Position numbers and translations under genes: made by a program. Source: Planococcus sp. SK3692 (lineage in GTDB: Bacteria; Bacillota; Bacilli; Bacillales_A; Planococcaceae). Taken from it: a stretch of 64,000 nt of DNA. The notes below the pieces were generated by a model. That model ran no database searches, was not told where the DNA came from, and saw only the letters and a program-made list of their open reading frames with translations. Below, piece after piece: positions 33,150 through 42,172 of this stretch (position 1 is its first letter; every line of letters starts with the position of its first letter). The stretch is from NCBI RefSeq assembly GCF_028890485.2, contig NZ_JARCHV010000002.1, positions 1 through 64,000 on the forward strand, written 5' to 3'.

Positions 33150-36014
33150 ATGCAAAAATCATCGGAAAAAGGCATTAGGCACAAATATCTTCGATTAACC
33201 TTATCTTCGTTGCTGATTTGTTCGGTATTGATTGCCGGAATATATTTCTATATGAACAAACAGCAGGAAGACAAACAGGCAGAATACGATCAGCTTGCGG
33301 AAAAACAGGAAACGCTGCAAGAGCTTTCCGAATCGCTGAGCCAGCTGTTTTTCCGGACCAGGGGATATTACGCTTTTCAAATCCAGGAAGAGCTGCGCTT
33401 AGCATATGTAGAAATGGAAACTTTAAAAGACTCCATCAACAGTTTGGAAGGGCTGTCCATAACTTCCGATGAACAAGAGCAAATTGAGGAATTAAAAAGC
33501 TTTGTGACGACCTTTGAAGAACAAGTATTTCCAGAGGCGATCGCAGCCGTCCAAAATGATGATTACGAGGCTTTAAGAGCGATTTCCAGCAATGGCACCA
33601 ATGCCACAGTGAATGAATTCGTTGCTTTTGCGGAGGAATACAGATCCTCTTCCAGGGCAGAACTGGAACAATTGAACGAAGACATGATCAGACAGTCGGA
33701 GAACTTTTCATTCGCGCTGATTTTATTATTTATCCTGCTGTTTATCATCACGGCTTTGATTATCTATAGAGCCATGAATGATATCATTAAGCCGTTGGAA
33801 GACATGCGTGAGTCCATCGAAGAATTCGGCAATGGCGAGCAAATGTCTTACACTCCTCTTGAACGAAAAGATGAGATCGGTTTATTGTCGATGACTTTTT
33901 ATCGAATGATGAATACCATCCGCAAAAACCAGGAAGACCTTACTTCCCAAAACCAAGCTTTGCTTATGAATAAAAACCAGCTGCAGGAAAAGCAGGCAGA
34001 ACTGCAAGGTGCACTGGAAGAAACGGGGAAAACGAAAGACCGCTTGATCCGCTTTAACGATTTGAACCACATTCTGTCGTTTACATTGGATAAACAGAAG
34101 TTGATCAATGCCACGCTCAAATACTTTACCGACACATACGAAATCGATACAGGTGTGCTATGGCTGCCGGGTTCTGGGGAATACGCGTTGAAGGGCTTCA
34201 CAGACAGTATGTTCGATCAATTTCAGGAACAGCAAATCCCTTATCTATCGGCCCGTTTGAAAGAAGATGAATCCTTTACGGTCACAAGGGAAGCGCTGGA
34301 GCAAAAAGGCTTTGTGGACGGACCGGTTTATATCCACGACCTATACGCATCTGTAAAGAATGAGCAAAACGAAGGCATCGCGCTGATTGGTTTGTCGCGT
34401 GTCGGAAGAGCCTTTTCAAAAGAAGAAGAAGCAGATATCGACGGATTGCTGAAACGCATTCATTTGGCAATCGACCGGATCCAATTGTACGACGCGGCAA
34501 TCCATGAACGGACATTGAACGAACGCATCGTCAATAATATCAATGAAGGTATCCAATTCATCGCGAAAAATGGCAGCATGGTGCAGCGCAATGAAACGAT
34601 GTGCACGATGTTGAGCTGCGGCAATGCGCCGCTGGACGCGGTCATTACGCAAGACGTGTGGATTCACCGGATGGCCGAACAAACGACGGATCCACAAGCG
34701 ATGGTCGATTTCCTCAGCGCCTGCATCCATGAAAAAGGAAGCGAAGCAAAGACCTTCCAATATACGGTCAAAGCCCCGTATGAACGGGTCATCGATGTTT
34801 ATAGCACCCCAGTCATTGTCGACGGGGAGCGCACAGGGACGATCTTTGTGCACCGCGATATTACGAGAGAGCACGAAGTCGACAAGATGAAATCCGAATT
34901 GGTCAGCACTGTCAGCCATGAGCTGCGGACGCCGCTTTCGAGCGTACTTGGCTTTACGGAGTTGCTGCTCAATAAGGAATTGAAACCGGACAAGCAAGTT
35001 CGCTACTTGAAGACGATCTATAAAGAAGCGATGCGTTTGACCAATTTGATCAACGACTTCCTGGATCTGCAGCGGATGGAATCCGGGGACCAGGTGTACC
35101 GAATGGATAAGCTGTCGATGAATGAGCTGGTCATCGAAGCGGCGGAAAAATTCAGGACGCAGTCGACGCATTCGGTTGTCTTGGTCGATGATGCATCGGA
35201 TGTCAAAGTGGAAGGCGACCGAGAGCGCCTGGCACAAGTATTAATGAACCTGGTCGGCAATGCCATCAAGTTTTCCCCGGAAGGCGGCAATGTGACCATC
35301 TGCATGAAGAACCATGCCAATACTTTGCGCGTGTCGATTCAGGACGAAGGAATCGGGATTCCGGCTGAAGACATTCCGAAGCTGTTCTCCAAATTCCAGC
35401 GCATCGACAATAGTTCACGCCGCAAAATCGGCGGAACCGGTCTTGGACTCGCAATTTGCCAGGAAATCATCGTCAAGCACGACGGCAAGATTTGGATCGA
35501 ATCACAGGAAGGACACGGCACGACCATTCACTTTGAATTGCCGCTTGTCTCCGGCATGCAGGAGTATGTCCCGCAAGATGGCGCAGAAGAAAATCCGCCT
35601 GTGATGATCGTGGAAGACGATATGAGCCTCGCATTGCTGTTATCGGAAGAGCTGAAACTCAACGGCTTCAAAGTGATTTACCACACCTCACCGAGGGAAG
35701 CCTTCAAAGAAGCGAAGCGTACGCCTTTGGTCGGCGCAGTCGTCGACATTATGCTCGGCGAGGAATTGAGCGGCTGGGACTTGGTCGATATGATGAAAGA
35801 AGATCCGGCAACGCAGAATATTCCGATCGTCATTTCTTCCGCACTCGATCCATCAACCGATGCCAATAAAATCAGCAAGATTAACCATTACCTGACCAAA
35901 CCGTATGCGCCGGTGAATTTGTCGAAAGTGATGAAGAACCTGCAAAACGGGCAAGAGCAAAACGGCGTCATCTTCTACGCCACATACGGCCTGGACGACG
36001 AGCCGGAGAGCTGA
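33150..36014 (+). CDS. Membrane hybrid histidine kinase with C-terminal receiver
   Basis: A 954-residue sensor. TM1 (about 15-34), an extracellular four-helix-type domain (35-185), TM2 (188-207), HAMP (208-260), a coiled coil, a GAF-like region (about 300-450), a PAS-like region (455-575), HisKA with VSHELRTPLSSV (His590), HATPase_c with NLVGNAIKFS, GIGIPAED and GTGLGLAIC, and a receiver with Asp866 in VVDIMLG and Lys in YLTKPYA. GGAGG precedes the ATG. It is convergent with the c-di-GMP operon and is a strong candidate to feed its Hpt-containing protein by phosphorelay. Confidence 0.92.
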   Translation: MQKSSEKGIRHKYLRLTLSSLLICSVLIAGIYFYMNKQQEDKQAEYDQLAEKQETLQELSESLSQLFFRTRGYYAFQIQEELRLAYVEMETLKDSINSLEGLSITSDEQEQIEELKSFVTTFEEQVFPEAIAAVQNDDYEALRAISSNGTNATVNEFVAFAEEYRSSSRAELEQLNEDMIRQSENFSFALILLFILLFIITALIIYRAMNDIIKPLEDMRESIEEFGNGEQMSYTPLERKDEIGLLSMTFYRMMNTIRKNQEDLTSQNQALLMNKNQLQEKQAELQGALEETGKTKDRLIRFNDLNHILSFTLDKQKLINATLKYFTDTYEIDTGVLWLPGSGEYALKGFTDSMFDQFQEQQIPYLSARLKEDESFTVTREALEQKGFVDGPVYIHDLYASVKNEQNEGIALIGLSRVGRAFSKEEEADIDGLLKRIHLAIDRIQLYDAAIHERTLNERIVNNINEGIQFIAKNGSMVQRNETMCTMLSCGNAPLDAVITQDVWIHRMAEQTTDPQAMVDFLSACIHEKGSEAKTFQYTVKAPYERVIDVYSTPVIVDGERTGTIFVHRDITREHEVDKMKSELVSTVSHELRTPLSSVLGFTELLLNKELKPDKQVRYLKTIYKEAMRLTNLINDFLDLQRMESGDQVYRMDKLSMNELVIEAAEKFRTQSTHSVVLVDDASDVKVEGDRERLAQVLMNLVGNAIKFSPEGGNVTICMKNHANTLRVSIQDEGIGIPAEDIPKLFSKFQRIDNSSRRKIGGTGLGLAICQEIIVKHDGKIWIESQEGHGTTIHFELPLVSGMQEYVPQDGAEENPPVMIVEDDMSLALLLSEELKLNGFKVIYHTSPREAFKEAKRTPLVGAVVDIMLGEELSGWDLVDMMKEDPATQNIPIVISSALDPSTDANKISKINHYLTKPYAPVNLSKVMKNLQNGQEQNGVIFYATYGLDDEPES

Positions 36015-36032
36015 GAAATAGTATGCGAAATT

Positions 36033-36073
36033 AAAAAACGACCAGCTCCTAAGATAGGGGCTGGTCGTTTTTT
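36033..36073. terminator. Terminator between hybrid kinase and CheY-like gene
   Basis: AAAACGACCAGC and GCTGGTCGTTTT form the stem with A- and T-runs on the two sides, so it can be bidirectional. Confidence 0.9.
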
Positions 36074-36176
36074 GTAGTGTTAAATATTTTTCTATTTTAG
36101 CTAGATATGGTGTACGAAAGCTCTTCTCATCTCAATGAAGCAGTGGGCTATCCGAGTGTTGGGAGAACACGGTTTA

Positions 36177-36533
36177 CTAGGACACCAATATATCTTCCAC
36201 AAGCGCCAATAATTCCATCGGGCTGAACGGCTTGGACATAAAATAATCCGCCCCGTTCAAGATGGCTTTCTCGCGGTCCGCGTCTTGCGCTTTTGCTGTC
36301 AGCATCAAAACTTTCGTGTCGTTTTGGTCTTTTCTGACTTCCTCGAGCACTTCCATGCCAGTCAAATAAGGCATCATATAATCGAGCACGACCAGATCGT
36401 AGTCGTTGGCCCGGATCTTCTCCAGGGCTTCTTTGCCGTCTTCTGCTTCTTCAATCAGGAAGTCATCTTCCAATGTATCCGCGATCAGGATGCGCAAAAT
36501 ATCTTCGTCATCTGCGATCAATATTTTCTTCAT
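36177..36533 (-). CDS. Single-domain response regulator (CheY-like)
   Basis: A 118-residue receiver domain with no output. Acidic pocket DDED near residues 9-12, phospho-acceptor Asp in LVVLDYMMP, Thr in MLTAKAQ and Lys in FMSKPFSP. ATG 36533 follows AAGGAGG; the upstream extension belongs to the neighbouring gene. It is the last gene of the Hpt-REC-GGDEF-REC / HEAT / glycosyltransferase operon, 17 bases after the glycosyltransferase stop, so it may relay phosphate between the kinase and the Hpt domain. Confidence 0.92.
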   Translation of the reverse strand: MKKILIADDEDILRILIADTLEDDFLIEEAEDGKEALEKIRANDYDLVVLDYMMPYLTGMEVLEEVRKDQNDTKVLMLTAKAQDADREKAILNGADYFMSKPFSPMELLALVEDILVS

Positions 36534-36550
36534 AAGTATCCTCCTTGCAA

Positions 36551-37948
36551 TTAAGTCGAAATTCCTTTGCGTTTCATATCGCCCCAATGTGCTTTCTTTT
36601 GGAAAGTGGCAATAATTCCTCTGACTCGCCACAATACCATAAGCGGACGGTACCAAAAGGCTTCAGTCAATGCCCAGAAATACAGGCGCATCAAATGGGA
36701 AACCTTCGGGTATTTGTGGAGCGTTAATTCTTCTAATAATACAGCGAGTGCCGAAATGAGCGAGCCGTAGAACACCGTCACCAAGAACATGACGCCGGCG
36801 ACTTGCGGATCGACCAATGAGAAGAAAAAGCCGCCGAAAATGATGAAGTAGCCGATAAATTCGAATACGGCGCCGAGCAATTCGACAAACAGGAAATAAG
36901 GCATCGAAAACAAACCGATCGAGCCGTATTTCGGATTGAGCATCATTTTTCTGTGATTCCACAAAGTTTCAAGCAGCCCGCGCTGCCAGCGGATCCGCTG
37001 AGACCTGAGCACTTCCAGTGATTCAGGGGCTTCTGTCCAGCAGACAGGGTCTGGGATATATTCAATGCGCTGCTTGGATTTTTCTTCCCTCAGCAAACGG
37101 TGCAGCCGGACGACCAATTCCATATCTTCGCCGACGGTGTTCTTATTGTAGCCACCGGCTTGAATGACGCGTTCTTTATTGAAAACGCCGAAAGCCCCGG
37201 AGACGATGAGTAAAATATTCAAATGGCTAAGTGCCAGGCGGCCGATCAAGAAGGCGCGGAAGTACTCGACGATCTGCATGAGGACGATCGGGCTTTTCGG
37301 AAGTCCGACAATTTCCACTTTGCTTCTGGAGATGGTCGAGCCGTTGGCGATTCGGACAGATCCGCCGGTGACGATGATTTGGCCGTCTGATTCGATAATC
37401 GGTTTCATGCATTTTAACAGACCGTCGTTTTCCAAAATGGAATCTCCATCAATCGCACAAAAGTACGGGAAGGAAGAGAGATTGACCCCGGCATTCAATG
37501 CATCCGCCTTGCCGCCGTTCGCTTTTTTGATGAGGCGGATATAAGGGAAGATCGAGGATTGGTAAATGGCCTCGACTTCCGCGGTCTCGATGTGTGTGCG
37601 GACGGCGAAAGGAATTTTCTTCATTTTGAATTCTTCAATCATGCGCAGCGATGTGCTGTCTTTCGAGCCATCATCAATGACGATGATTTCTTTTTCGGGG
37701 TATTCCAGTGCCAATAGCGAACGCACCGTGCTGACAACGCCGACTTCTTCATTGTACGCAGGCACGAGGATCGACACCGGGTAGGTCGATTGGTTTCTTA
37801 AAAAATCTTCTGTAGACTCTCGCTTATCGAGCTTATTTTCTTTTTTGACTTTCCCATAGGCAAGCGCAAAGAGCCCGAGGTAGCTCAGACTTGAAAAAAG
37901 CATATAGGCGATGACAATATAGGATAAAATCAGCGCTACTTCCTGCAT
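36551..37948 (-). CDS. Membrane glycosyltransferase family 2, PgaC/HasA-like
   Basis: A 465-residue polysaccharide synthase-type enzyme. One N-terminal helix, then a GT2 domain (about 50-300) with PVSILVPAYNEE, IVIDDGSKD, FCAIDGDSIL, VGEDMELVVR and the acceptor motif QRIRWQRG, then four C-terminal helices. These motifs match processive synthases of poly-GlcNAc or hyaluronan type that extrude polymer through the membrane. There is no PilZ domain, so c-di-GMP control would be indirect. Its start shares bases with the stop of the HEAT gene. Polymer identity unknown. Confidence 0.88.
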   Translation of the reverse strand: MQEVALILSYIVIAYMLFSSLSYLGLFALAYGKVKKENKLDKRESTEDFLRNQSTYPVSILVPAYNEEVGVVSTVRSLLALEYPEKEIIVIDDGSKDSTSLRMIEEFKMKKIPFAVRTHIETAEVEAIYQSSIFPYIRLIKKANGGKADALNAGVNLSSFPYFCAIDGDSILENDGLLKCMKPIIESDGQIIVTGGSVRIANGSTISRSKVEIVGLPKSPIVLMQIVEYFRAFLIGRLALSHLNILLIVSGAFGVFNKERVIQAGGYNKNTVGEDMELVVRLHRLLREEKSKQRIEYIPDPVCWTEAPESLEVLRSQRIRWQRGLLETLWNHRKMMLNPKYGSIGLFSMPYFLFVELLGAVFEFIGYFIIFGGFFFSLVDPQVAGVMFLVTVFYGSLISALAVLLEELTLHKYPKVSHLMRLYFWALTEAFWYRPLMVLWRVRGIIATFQKKAHWGDMKRKGIST

Positions 37949-39000
37949 TATTGTTCACTTCCTAAAAGGGAGGTTTTCCATTGATTCGCCATATCACGTG
38001 CATAGCGGTCGGGATGGCTTTCTGCGAAATGGGTCAGGACGATATCCCCTTCTGAAAACTGCGTCAAGGCTTCAGCTGATGAGTAGCGGACCCACCAGAC
38101 CGGATCCCCAAGCAACTCGCCTAGCGTTTCTTTATAGCGCGACAATTGCAGCTTTCCGGCAATTTGGGCGGCAAACATGCGCTCAGGCCAAGCAGCCGAC
38201 TGGAAAAACGGTGCAAGGGCGCTCGGGGAATTCATGTATTGCAGATGAAGGATCGCTTTCAATGCCTGAATGCGCATTTCCATCTCAGGGTGCTGCAACT
38301 CTTCTTCAATGCGCGGTAGAAACAGCGTCATGCCGGCCATGCCGATATAGGAGATGGCCGAATGCTTCAACGTCTGGTTGTCGTTTTCTTCGTTTAAGGC
38401 AGCATTCAACTCGTCCAGTTTCGTCAGTTCGTCCAACCGTTTAAAAACATCGATATACAGGCGGGCGGGGGCATCGGGGTGTTTTGCGAGCGCCTCGATG
38501 GCCACCGTCTCGTTTAAAGAAGCGAGCGTGCGGATCAATTGCTGCGTCTCCTGGTCGAGCCGTGAACTTTTCGCTAGTTTTTCCTTTAGTTGTGGAACGA
38601 GCGATTCCATCCGGAAATCTTCGATAAAATACAAAGTGTTCATCCGCATCGCCCAGTTTCCACGTTTGAGCAGCCTGACGTAGCGCGTGGAAAGGAATTC
38701 TTCCGACAGGCGTGACACAGGGGGCGAATCAGCGCCCGCCTTGGTGACGGATACGTAATGATTCAATAGGCGTTCAAGCACGACCAGTTGGTAAGGGGAA
38801 GCTTTCAGTTCTTCGATGAATCGTTCGTCTGAAGGGTCCATCATATATGAGCTGAACGAATCGGTAAGGGCATCGTATTGGCTATTGATTGCGGCTTCCC
38901 GTTTATTCGATTGCTGCTTGCGCCAAGCTAAGATCAATAAGAGAAGCAATTGGCCGAGGAACAGAGAGGCGATGAGGATCCAGAAATGCGACAAGTTCAC
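37948..39000 (-). CDS. Membrane-anchored HEAT-repeat protein
   Basis: A 350-residue protein with one N-terminal helix (FWILIASLFLGQLLLLLILAW) and a cytosolic alpha-solenoid of HEAT-like repeats from about residue 100 (for example RIQALKAILHLQYM and VRYSSAEALTQF). No catalytic motif is seen. It overlaps the diguanylate cyclase gene by four bases and abuts the glycosyltransferase gene, so the three are translationally coupled. It is probably a scaffold joining the cyclase to the synthase; this is inferred from position and fold. Confidence 0.8.
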   Translation of the reverse strand: MNLSHFWILIASLFLGQLLLLLILAWRKQQSNKREAAINSQYDALTDSFSSYMMDPSDERFIEELKASPYQLVVLERLLNHYVSVTKAGADSPPVSRLSEEFLSTRYVRLLKRGNWAMRMNTLYFIEDFRMESLVPQLKEKLAKSSRLDQETQQLIRTLASLNETVAIEALAKHPDAPARLYIDVFKRLDELTKLDELNAALNEENDNQTLKHSAISYIGMAGMTLFLPRIEEELQHPEMEMRIQALKAILHLQYMNSPSALAPFFQSAAWPERMFAAQIAGKLQLSRYKETLGELLGDPVWWVRYSSAEALTQFSEGDIVLTHFAESHPDRYARDMANQWKTSLLGSEQ

Positions 39001-40610
39001 TGGAACATCCTCTTCGTGAGCCGTTGGACACGGGCTACGACTTCCTGTGCATAAAACGGTTTGACGATGTAATCATCAGCTCCGCTCTTCAAGGCCAATA
39101 CGATATCGGATTCATTGTTGCGCGAAGTGAGCATGGAGACGACGATATTGTCATGGGGGTATTGCGAGCGTACATGGCTCAGCACTTCCAGCCCGTCCAT
39201 TTTTGGCATGACGCCGTCCAGCAGGATCATGTAATTCTCATCCGGACGGTACCAGTCGGAATCGACCAGCGCGAGACCGTCTGCGTATTCTTCGATCTGG
39301 ATATCGAAATCCTCCGCTTTCCAATTGGAAAATTGCTTGGCGACCAATTTGCGCACGAGTGAGTCGTCGTCGACAATGACAATATTCAGTTTGCGTTTCA
39401 AGTCATGTTCTTCGGATTCATAAACCATCGTCTGGTTGCGCCCGTTTCGCTTGGCTTGATACAAAGCTTTATCGGCTTTATTGACAATCGTTTCCTGCTT
39501 GAGCCGGTATTCGCTGACTCCTGCAGAGAATGTTAAGCGAATCGGCGCAGTGGCGTTGACGGTGAGTTCCGTTTCAGATAGTGCCTTATGCAGGCGATCG
39601 ATTAATGCAGCAGCTTCCTGCGGTTTGGTCTCGGGGAGAATCAATGCGAATTCCTCTCCGCCGTAACGGAAGAACGAGTCCGATTCACGCTTTAAGTTCA
39701 ACACAAACTGGCTGAAGGAACGCAAAACCTCATCTCCGGCTGAATGCCCGTGGTCGTCATTGATTTTCTTGAAATGATCCAAATCGAGCAAGACCAATGT
39801 AAACGGCTTGCCGGTTCTTTCAGCGAGGTTGGTCATTTGCAGCAGGAACTCATCAAAAGCTTGGCGGTTTCCGGCTCCCGTCAATTCATCGATGCGCGTG
39901 CTGCGCAAGACGATTTCCTGGCTGCGCAGGCGATTGGCTAAATAGGGAAGGAAATACGCCATATTCAATGGCTTGGCCAAAAAATCAGTGGCGCCCACTT
40001 CCATTGCCCGGATTTGGTGATCAATCCGGTCATCTTCACTCAGGATGGCGAGTGGAAGATGGCGGCTTCTGCCAGCTTCAGCGAATCTTTCTGCCAGGCT
40101 GAACCCATCTGCATCAGGCAGTTTTGCATCCAATAACACCATCTGCGGATGCAATGTGTAAAATAATTCCGTACCTTTTTGGCCATCCAAAGCGATGACG
40201 ACAGGAATACCTTTAGGCTCCAATGTCTCTTTGAGCTTCGCGGCGAATTCAGCATCGGAATCGATGACCAATACGAGGGCTTCTTCACTCGAGGCTTCGA
40301 TTTCCGGTGTCTCCAACTCGGTCTCTTGTTGGCTTGCAGACTCATCAGCTGCAAAATAATTTCGGAATGAAGACATGAATCCTTCGAGCGAATCGACAGC
40401 AAGCAACTCGGTGCTGTGTTCCGAGAAAACGTCCAGTTCGCGTGCGCAAAACTCGGACAGTTCCATCATGCCAATCGTTCCGGCAGTGCCTTTCATCGTA
40501 TGCAAAAACCGGTAGACTTCGCGTTCTGGGATCGTGCCTTGGCCAGCCCATTTCGAGAAATCCCGTTCCATTCGTGTGGCAAGTAAAGCTTTATAATCTG
40601 TTTGGGCCAA
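38997..40610 (-). CDS. Hpt-REC-GGDEF-REC diguanylate cyclase
   Basis: A 537-residue cytosolic protein. Hpt domain with phospho-His37 in FLHTMKG, receiver 1 (about 112-230, Asp161 in VLLDAKLPD), GGDEF domain (about 235-400) with active GGEEF at 317-321 and an intact RxxD inhibitory site (Arg308-Asp311), and receiver 2 (about 408-535, Asp465 in ILLDGVMP). It should make c-di-GMP from two GTP, under phosphorelay control and product feedback. The start is a TTG at 40610 after GGTGAAAGAAA. It heads the HEAT/glycosyltransferase/CheY operon. Confidence 0.93.
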   Translation of the reverse strand: MAQTDYKALLATRMERDFSKWAGQGTIPEREVYRFLHTMKGTAGTIGMMELSEFCARELDVFSEHSTELLAVDSLEGFMSSFRNYFAADESASQQETELETPEIEASSEEALVLVIDSDAEFAAKLKETLEPKGIPVVIALDGQKGTELFYTLHPQMVLLDAKLPDADGFSLAERFAEAGRSRHLPLAILSEDDRIDHQIRAMEVGATDFLAKPLNMAYFLPYLANRLRSQEIVLRSTRIDELTGAGNRQAFDEFLLQMTNLAERTGKPFTLVLLDLDHFKKINDDHGHSAGDEVLRSFSQFVLNLKRESDSFFRYGGEEFALILPETKPQEAAALIDRLHKALSETELTVNATAPIRLTFSAGVSEYRLKQETIVNKADKALYQAKRNGRNQTMVYESEEHDLKRKLNIVIVDDDSLVRKLVAKQFSNWKAEDFDIQIEEYADGLALVDSDWYRPDENYMILLDGVMPKMDGLEVLSHVRSQYPHDNIVVSMLTSRNNESDIVLALKSGADDYIVKPFYAQEVVARVQRLTKRMFQ

Positions 40611-40842
40611 TTTCTTTCACCGTCCTTCAAAGAATGTCCCGAACTTGATGTGGGACGATATGCGGAGTTTTGGTTTCGTAAATGATGTTCCGTAATATGT
40701 CATTTGAATAGTTAAATAGATAATATTTTCCACTTATAGAATAACATCAATCGGCTTCCGAGTAAGTGATTTATCCTTTGAAACATGACTTTCCAATGAC
40801 GTTTTCCAGGTTCTTTGCAAAAAAGAGTGCCAGAAATGAAAA

Positions 40843-40880
40843 AAATAAAAAGACACTTCCAAAAATCATGAGAAGTGTCT
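40843..40880 (-). terminator. Terminator of the GH18-like gene
   Basis: AGACACTTC and GAAGTGTCT form a 9-bp stem; on the minus strand it is followed by TTTTT. The 40611-40842 stretch shows no gene and should hold the cyclase operon promoter. Confidence 0.82.
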
Positions 40881-40887
40881 GATCTTT

Positions 40888-41769
40888 TCATGGCTTGAGC
40901 GTCATCCAACTGCCAACATGGTGGATAGCAATTCCTTCATAGGCAGGGTACGCCGAGTAATGGGCGGCTACTTCAGCCAACTGCAAATTCATGAACGCTT
41001 CGCCTTCTTCAGCAAACGTAATGATGCTGCCTTCATCGGTGACGCCTGTTTCTACGCCCACGACTACATGTTTGCCATATTTTTCGGCCATGGCGATTTC
41101 GTTTTTGACGATTTCGATGATCATCGGCGCGGAATCCCGGTAAGCCATCAGTGTTACCCCGTCTGTATTGGCGATCACCCATTCAGCCAAGACTCCGCTG
41201 CCGAATGTATTATTATAAGGAATCTCGTCGAACCAAAAAGGCATATCGGCTTCAAGCGGCAAGTTCAACTGCGCAGAGCTCACTGCGGCTCTTTGAAGAA
41301 GCGATTGATACGACTTCACGGTAGCAGCACGCTTCGAATTCCATCCGCTGTATAAATAAGGCTCCACATCCAAATGGATGCCATCAAAATCTGCCTGCTC
41401 TGTCGATCCGCTTTGGTAATTGCCAAGCCAGTTCATCAACATGTTCTGATTCGTATAGCCTTTTGGCGCAACCCAGGCTGGTGCTCCGTCGAGCGCAAAT
41501 ACAGCTATGCCGCGTGCATGCGCTTGTGTGACAAAACTGCGGTACGTATTTTTGGGAATGTCGCGGTCAATTTGGACATAGACTTTATTGACGTTTTTAT
41601 TTTCTAGAAAAGCCAGCACCGCGGCTTCGTCTTCCACAAACATCCACGGATTCCATAGCCAAGTGGCACGTGTATCAGGCGCATCGCCGCTTGCCTGTGC
41701 GTTTCCTGCATGGCTGAACGCCAGCATAAGAGACATCGCGAACATTAACATCGCCGCTTTCTTCAACAT
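40888..41769 (-). CDS. Secreted GH18-like TIM-barrel protein under c-di-GMP riboswitch
   Basis: A 293-residue exported protein. Signal peptide ends near NAQASG. The remainder reads as a TIM barrel: ATWLWNPW at strand 1, VNKVYVQIDRD, GIAVFALDG and, at residues 129-136, DGIHLDVE, which resembles the catalytic DxxDxDxE motif of GH18-type glycosidases. Later segments MAYRDSA and GVETGV fit barrel strands 6-7. ATG 41769 follows GGAGG. The leader carries a c-di-GMP-I aptamer and a hairpin that overlaps the ribosome binding site. A role in trimming the adjacent operon's polysaccharide is inferred. Confidence 0.78.
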   Translation of the reverse strand: MLKKAAMLMFAMSLMLAFSHAGNAQASGDAPDTRATWLWNPWMFVEDEAAVLAFLENKNVNKVYVQIDRDIPKNTYRSFVTQAHARGIAVFALDGAPAWVAPKGYTNQNMLMNWLGNYQSGSTEQADFDGIHLDVEPYLYSGWNSKRAATVKSYQSLLQRAAVSSAQLNLPLEADMPFWFDEIPYNNTFGSGVLAEWVIANTDGVTLMAYRDSAPMIIEIVKNEIAMAEKYGKHVVVGVETGVTDEGSIITFAEEGEAFMNLQLAEVAAHYSAYPAYEGIAIHHVGSWMTLKP

Positions 41770-41780
41770 ATTCTGTTCCT

Positions 41781-41810
41781 CCATTCTGTCAGCCGAGGCC
41801 CACAGAATGG
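41781..41810 (-). promoter_or_regulatory. Expression-platform hairpin overlapping the Shine-Dalgarno site
   Basis: On the minus strand CCATTCTGT pairs with ACAGAATGG, a perfect 9-bp stem whose 3' end includes the first two bases of GGAGG (41778-41782). It lies directly after the c-di-GMP aptamer, suggesting translational control. Confidence 0.6.
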
Positions 41811-41816
41811 GTACCT

Positions 41817-41895
41817 GGCAACCTGACGACCGTGCACTGATTAAGCAGTGGGTAGGCTCATGGCTTTGCGTCCTTCCTTTTCAGGTAAGTTTGCC
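41817..41895 (-). ncRNA. c-di-GMP-I (GEMM) riboswitch aptamer
   Basis: The minus strand reads GGCAAACTTACC, a GAAA tetraloop, then GGACGCAAAGCC, AGCCTACCC, a hairpin CACTG/CAGTG and a closing CAGGTTGCC. The order and the core GGACGCAAAGCC match the GEMM class I aptamer, with GGCAA...TTGCC as the closing stem. It controls the GH18-like gene. Confidence 0.92.
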
Positions 41896-41913
41896 TTTTT
41901 CAGTTTTTTTCTT

Positions 41914-41919
41914 ATTATA
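41914..41919 (-). promoter_or_regulatory. -10 box of the riboswitch transcript
   Basis: A perfect TATAAT on the minus strand lies about 19 bases before the aptamer. A clear -35 is not seen (TTTAAT at the right distance is weak). Confidence 0.55.
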
Positions 41920-42172
41920 ATTCCAGTATGTTGCATTAAAATAGTAACTATATACCTATTAAAGATTCTACATAACAGTTAACGGGTAAAGAAAATTATG
42001 CTTTTATAAATGGAATGAAAACCATCAATTTTTAGTGGAGCGTTTTTACTAACTGCTATAGACTGGAAATATAGAGAATTTCCTTATCTACGTTCGTTTA
42101 ATGAATATGCTTTTCAGGAATTTGCTTTCATTTGAATTGTACAAAGACACATAACTTGAAGGAGGGTTCCGT

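Noticed and set aside
34416..35237. Leftward 273-codon ORF inside the hybrid kinase gene
   Set aside because: Antisense to HisKA/HATPase coding sequence; His/Arg-rich shadow typical of mirrored codons.
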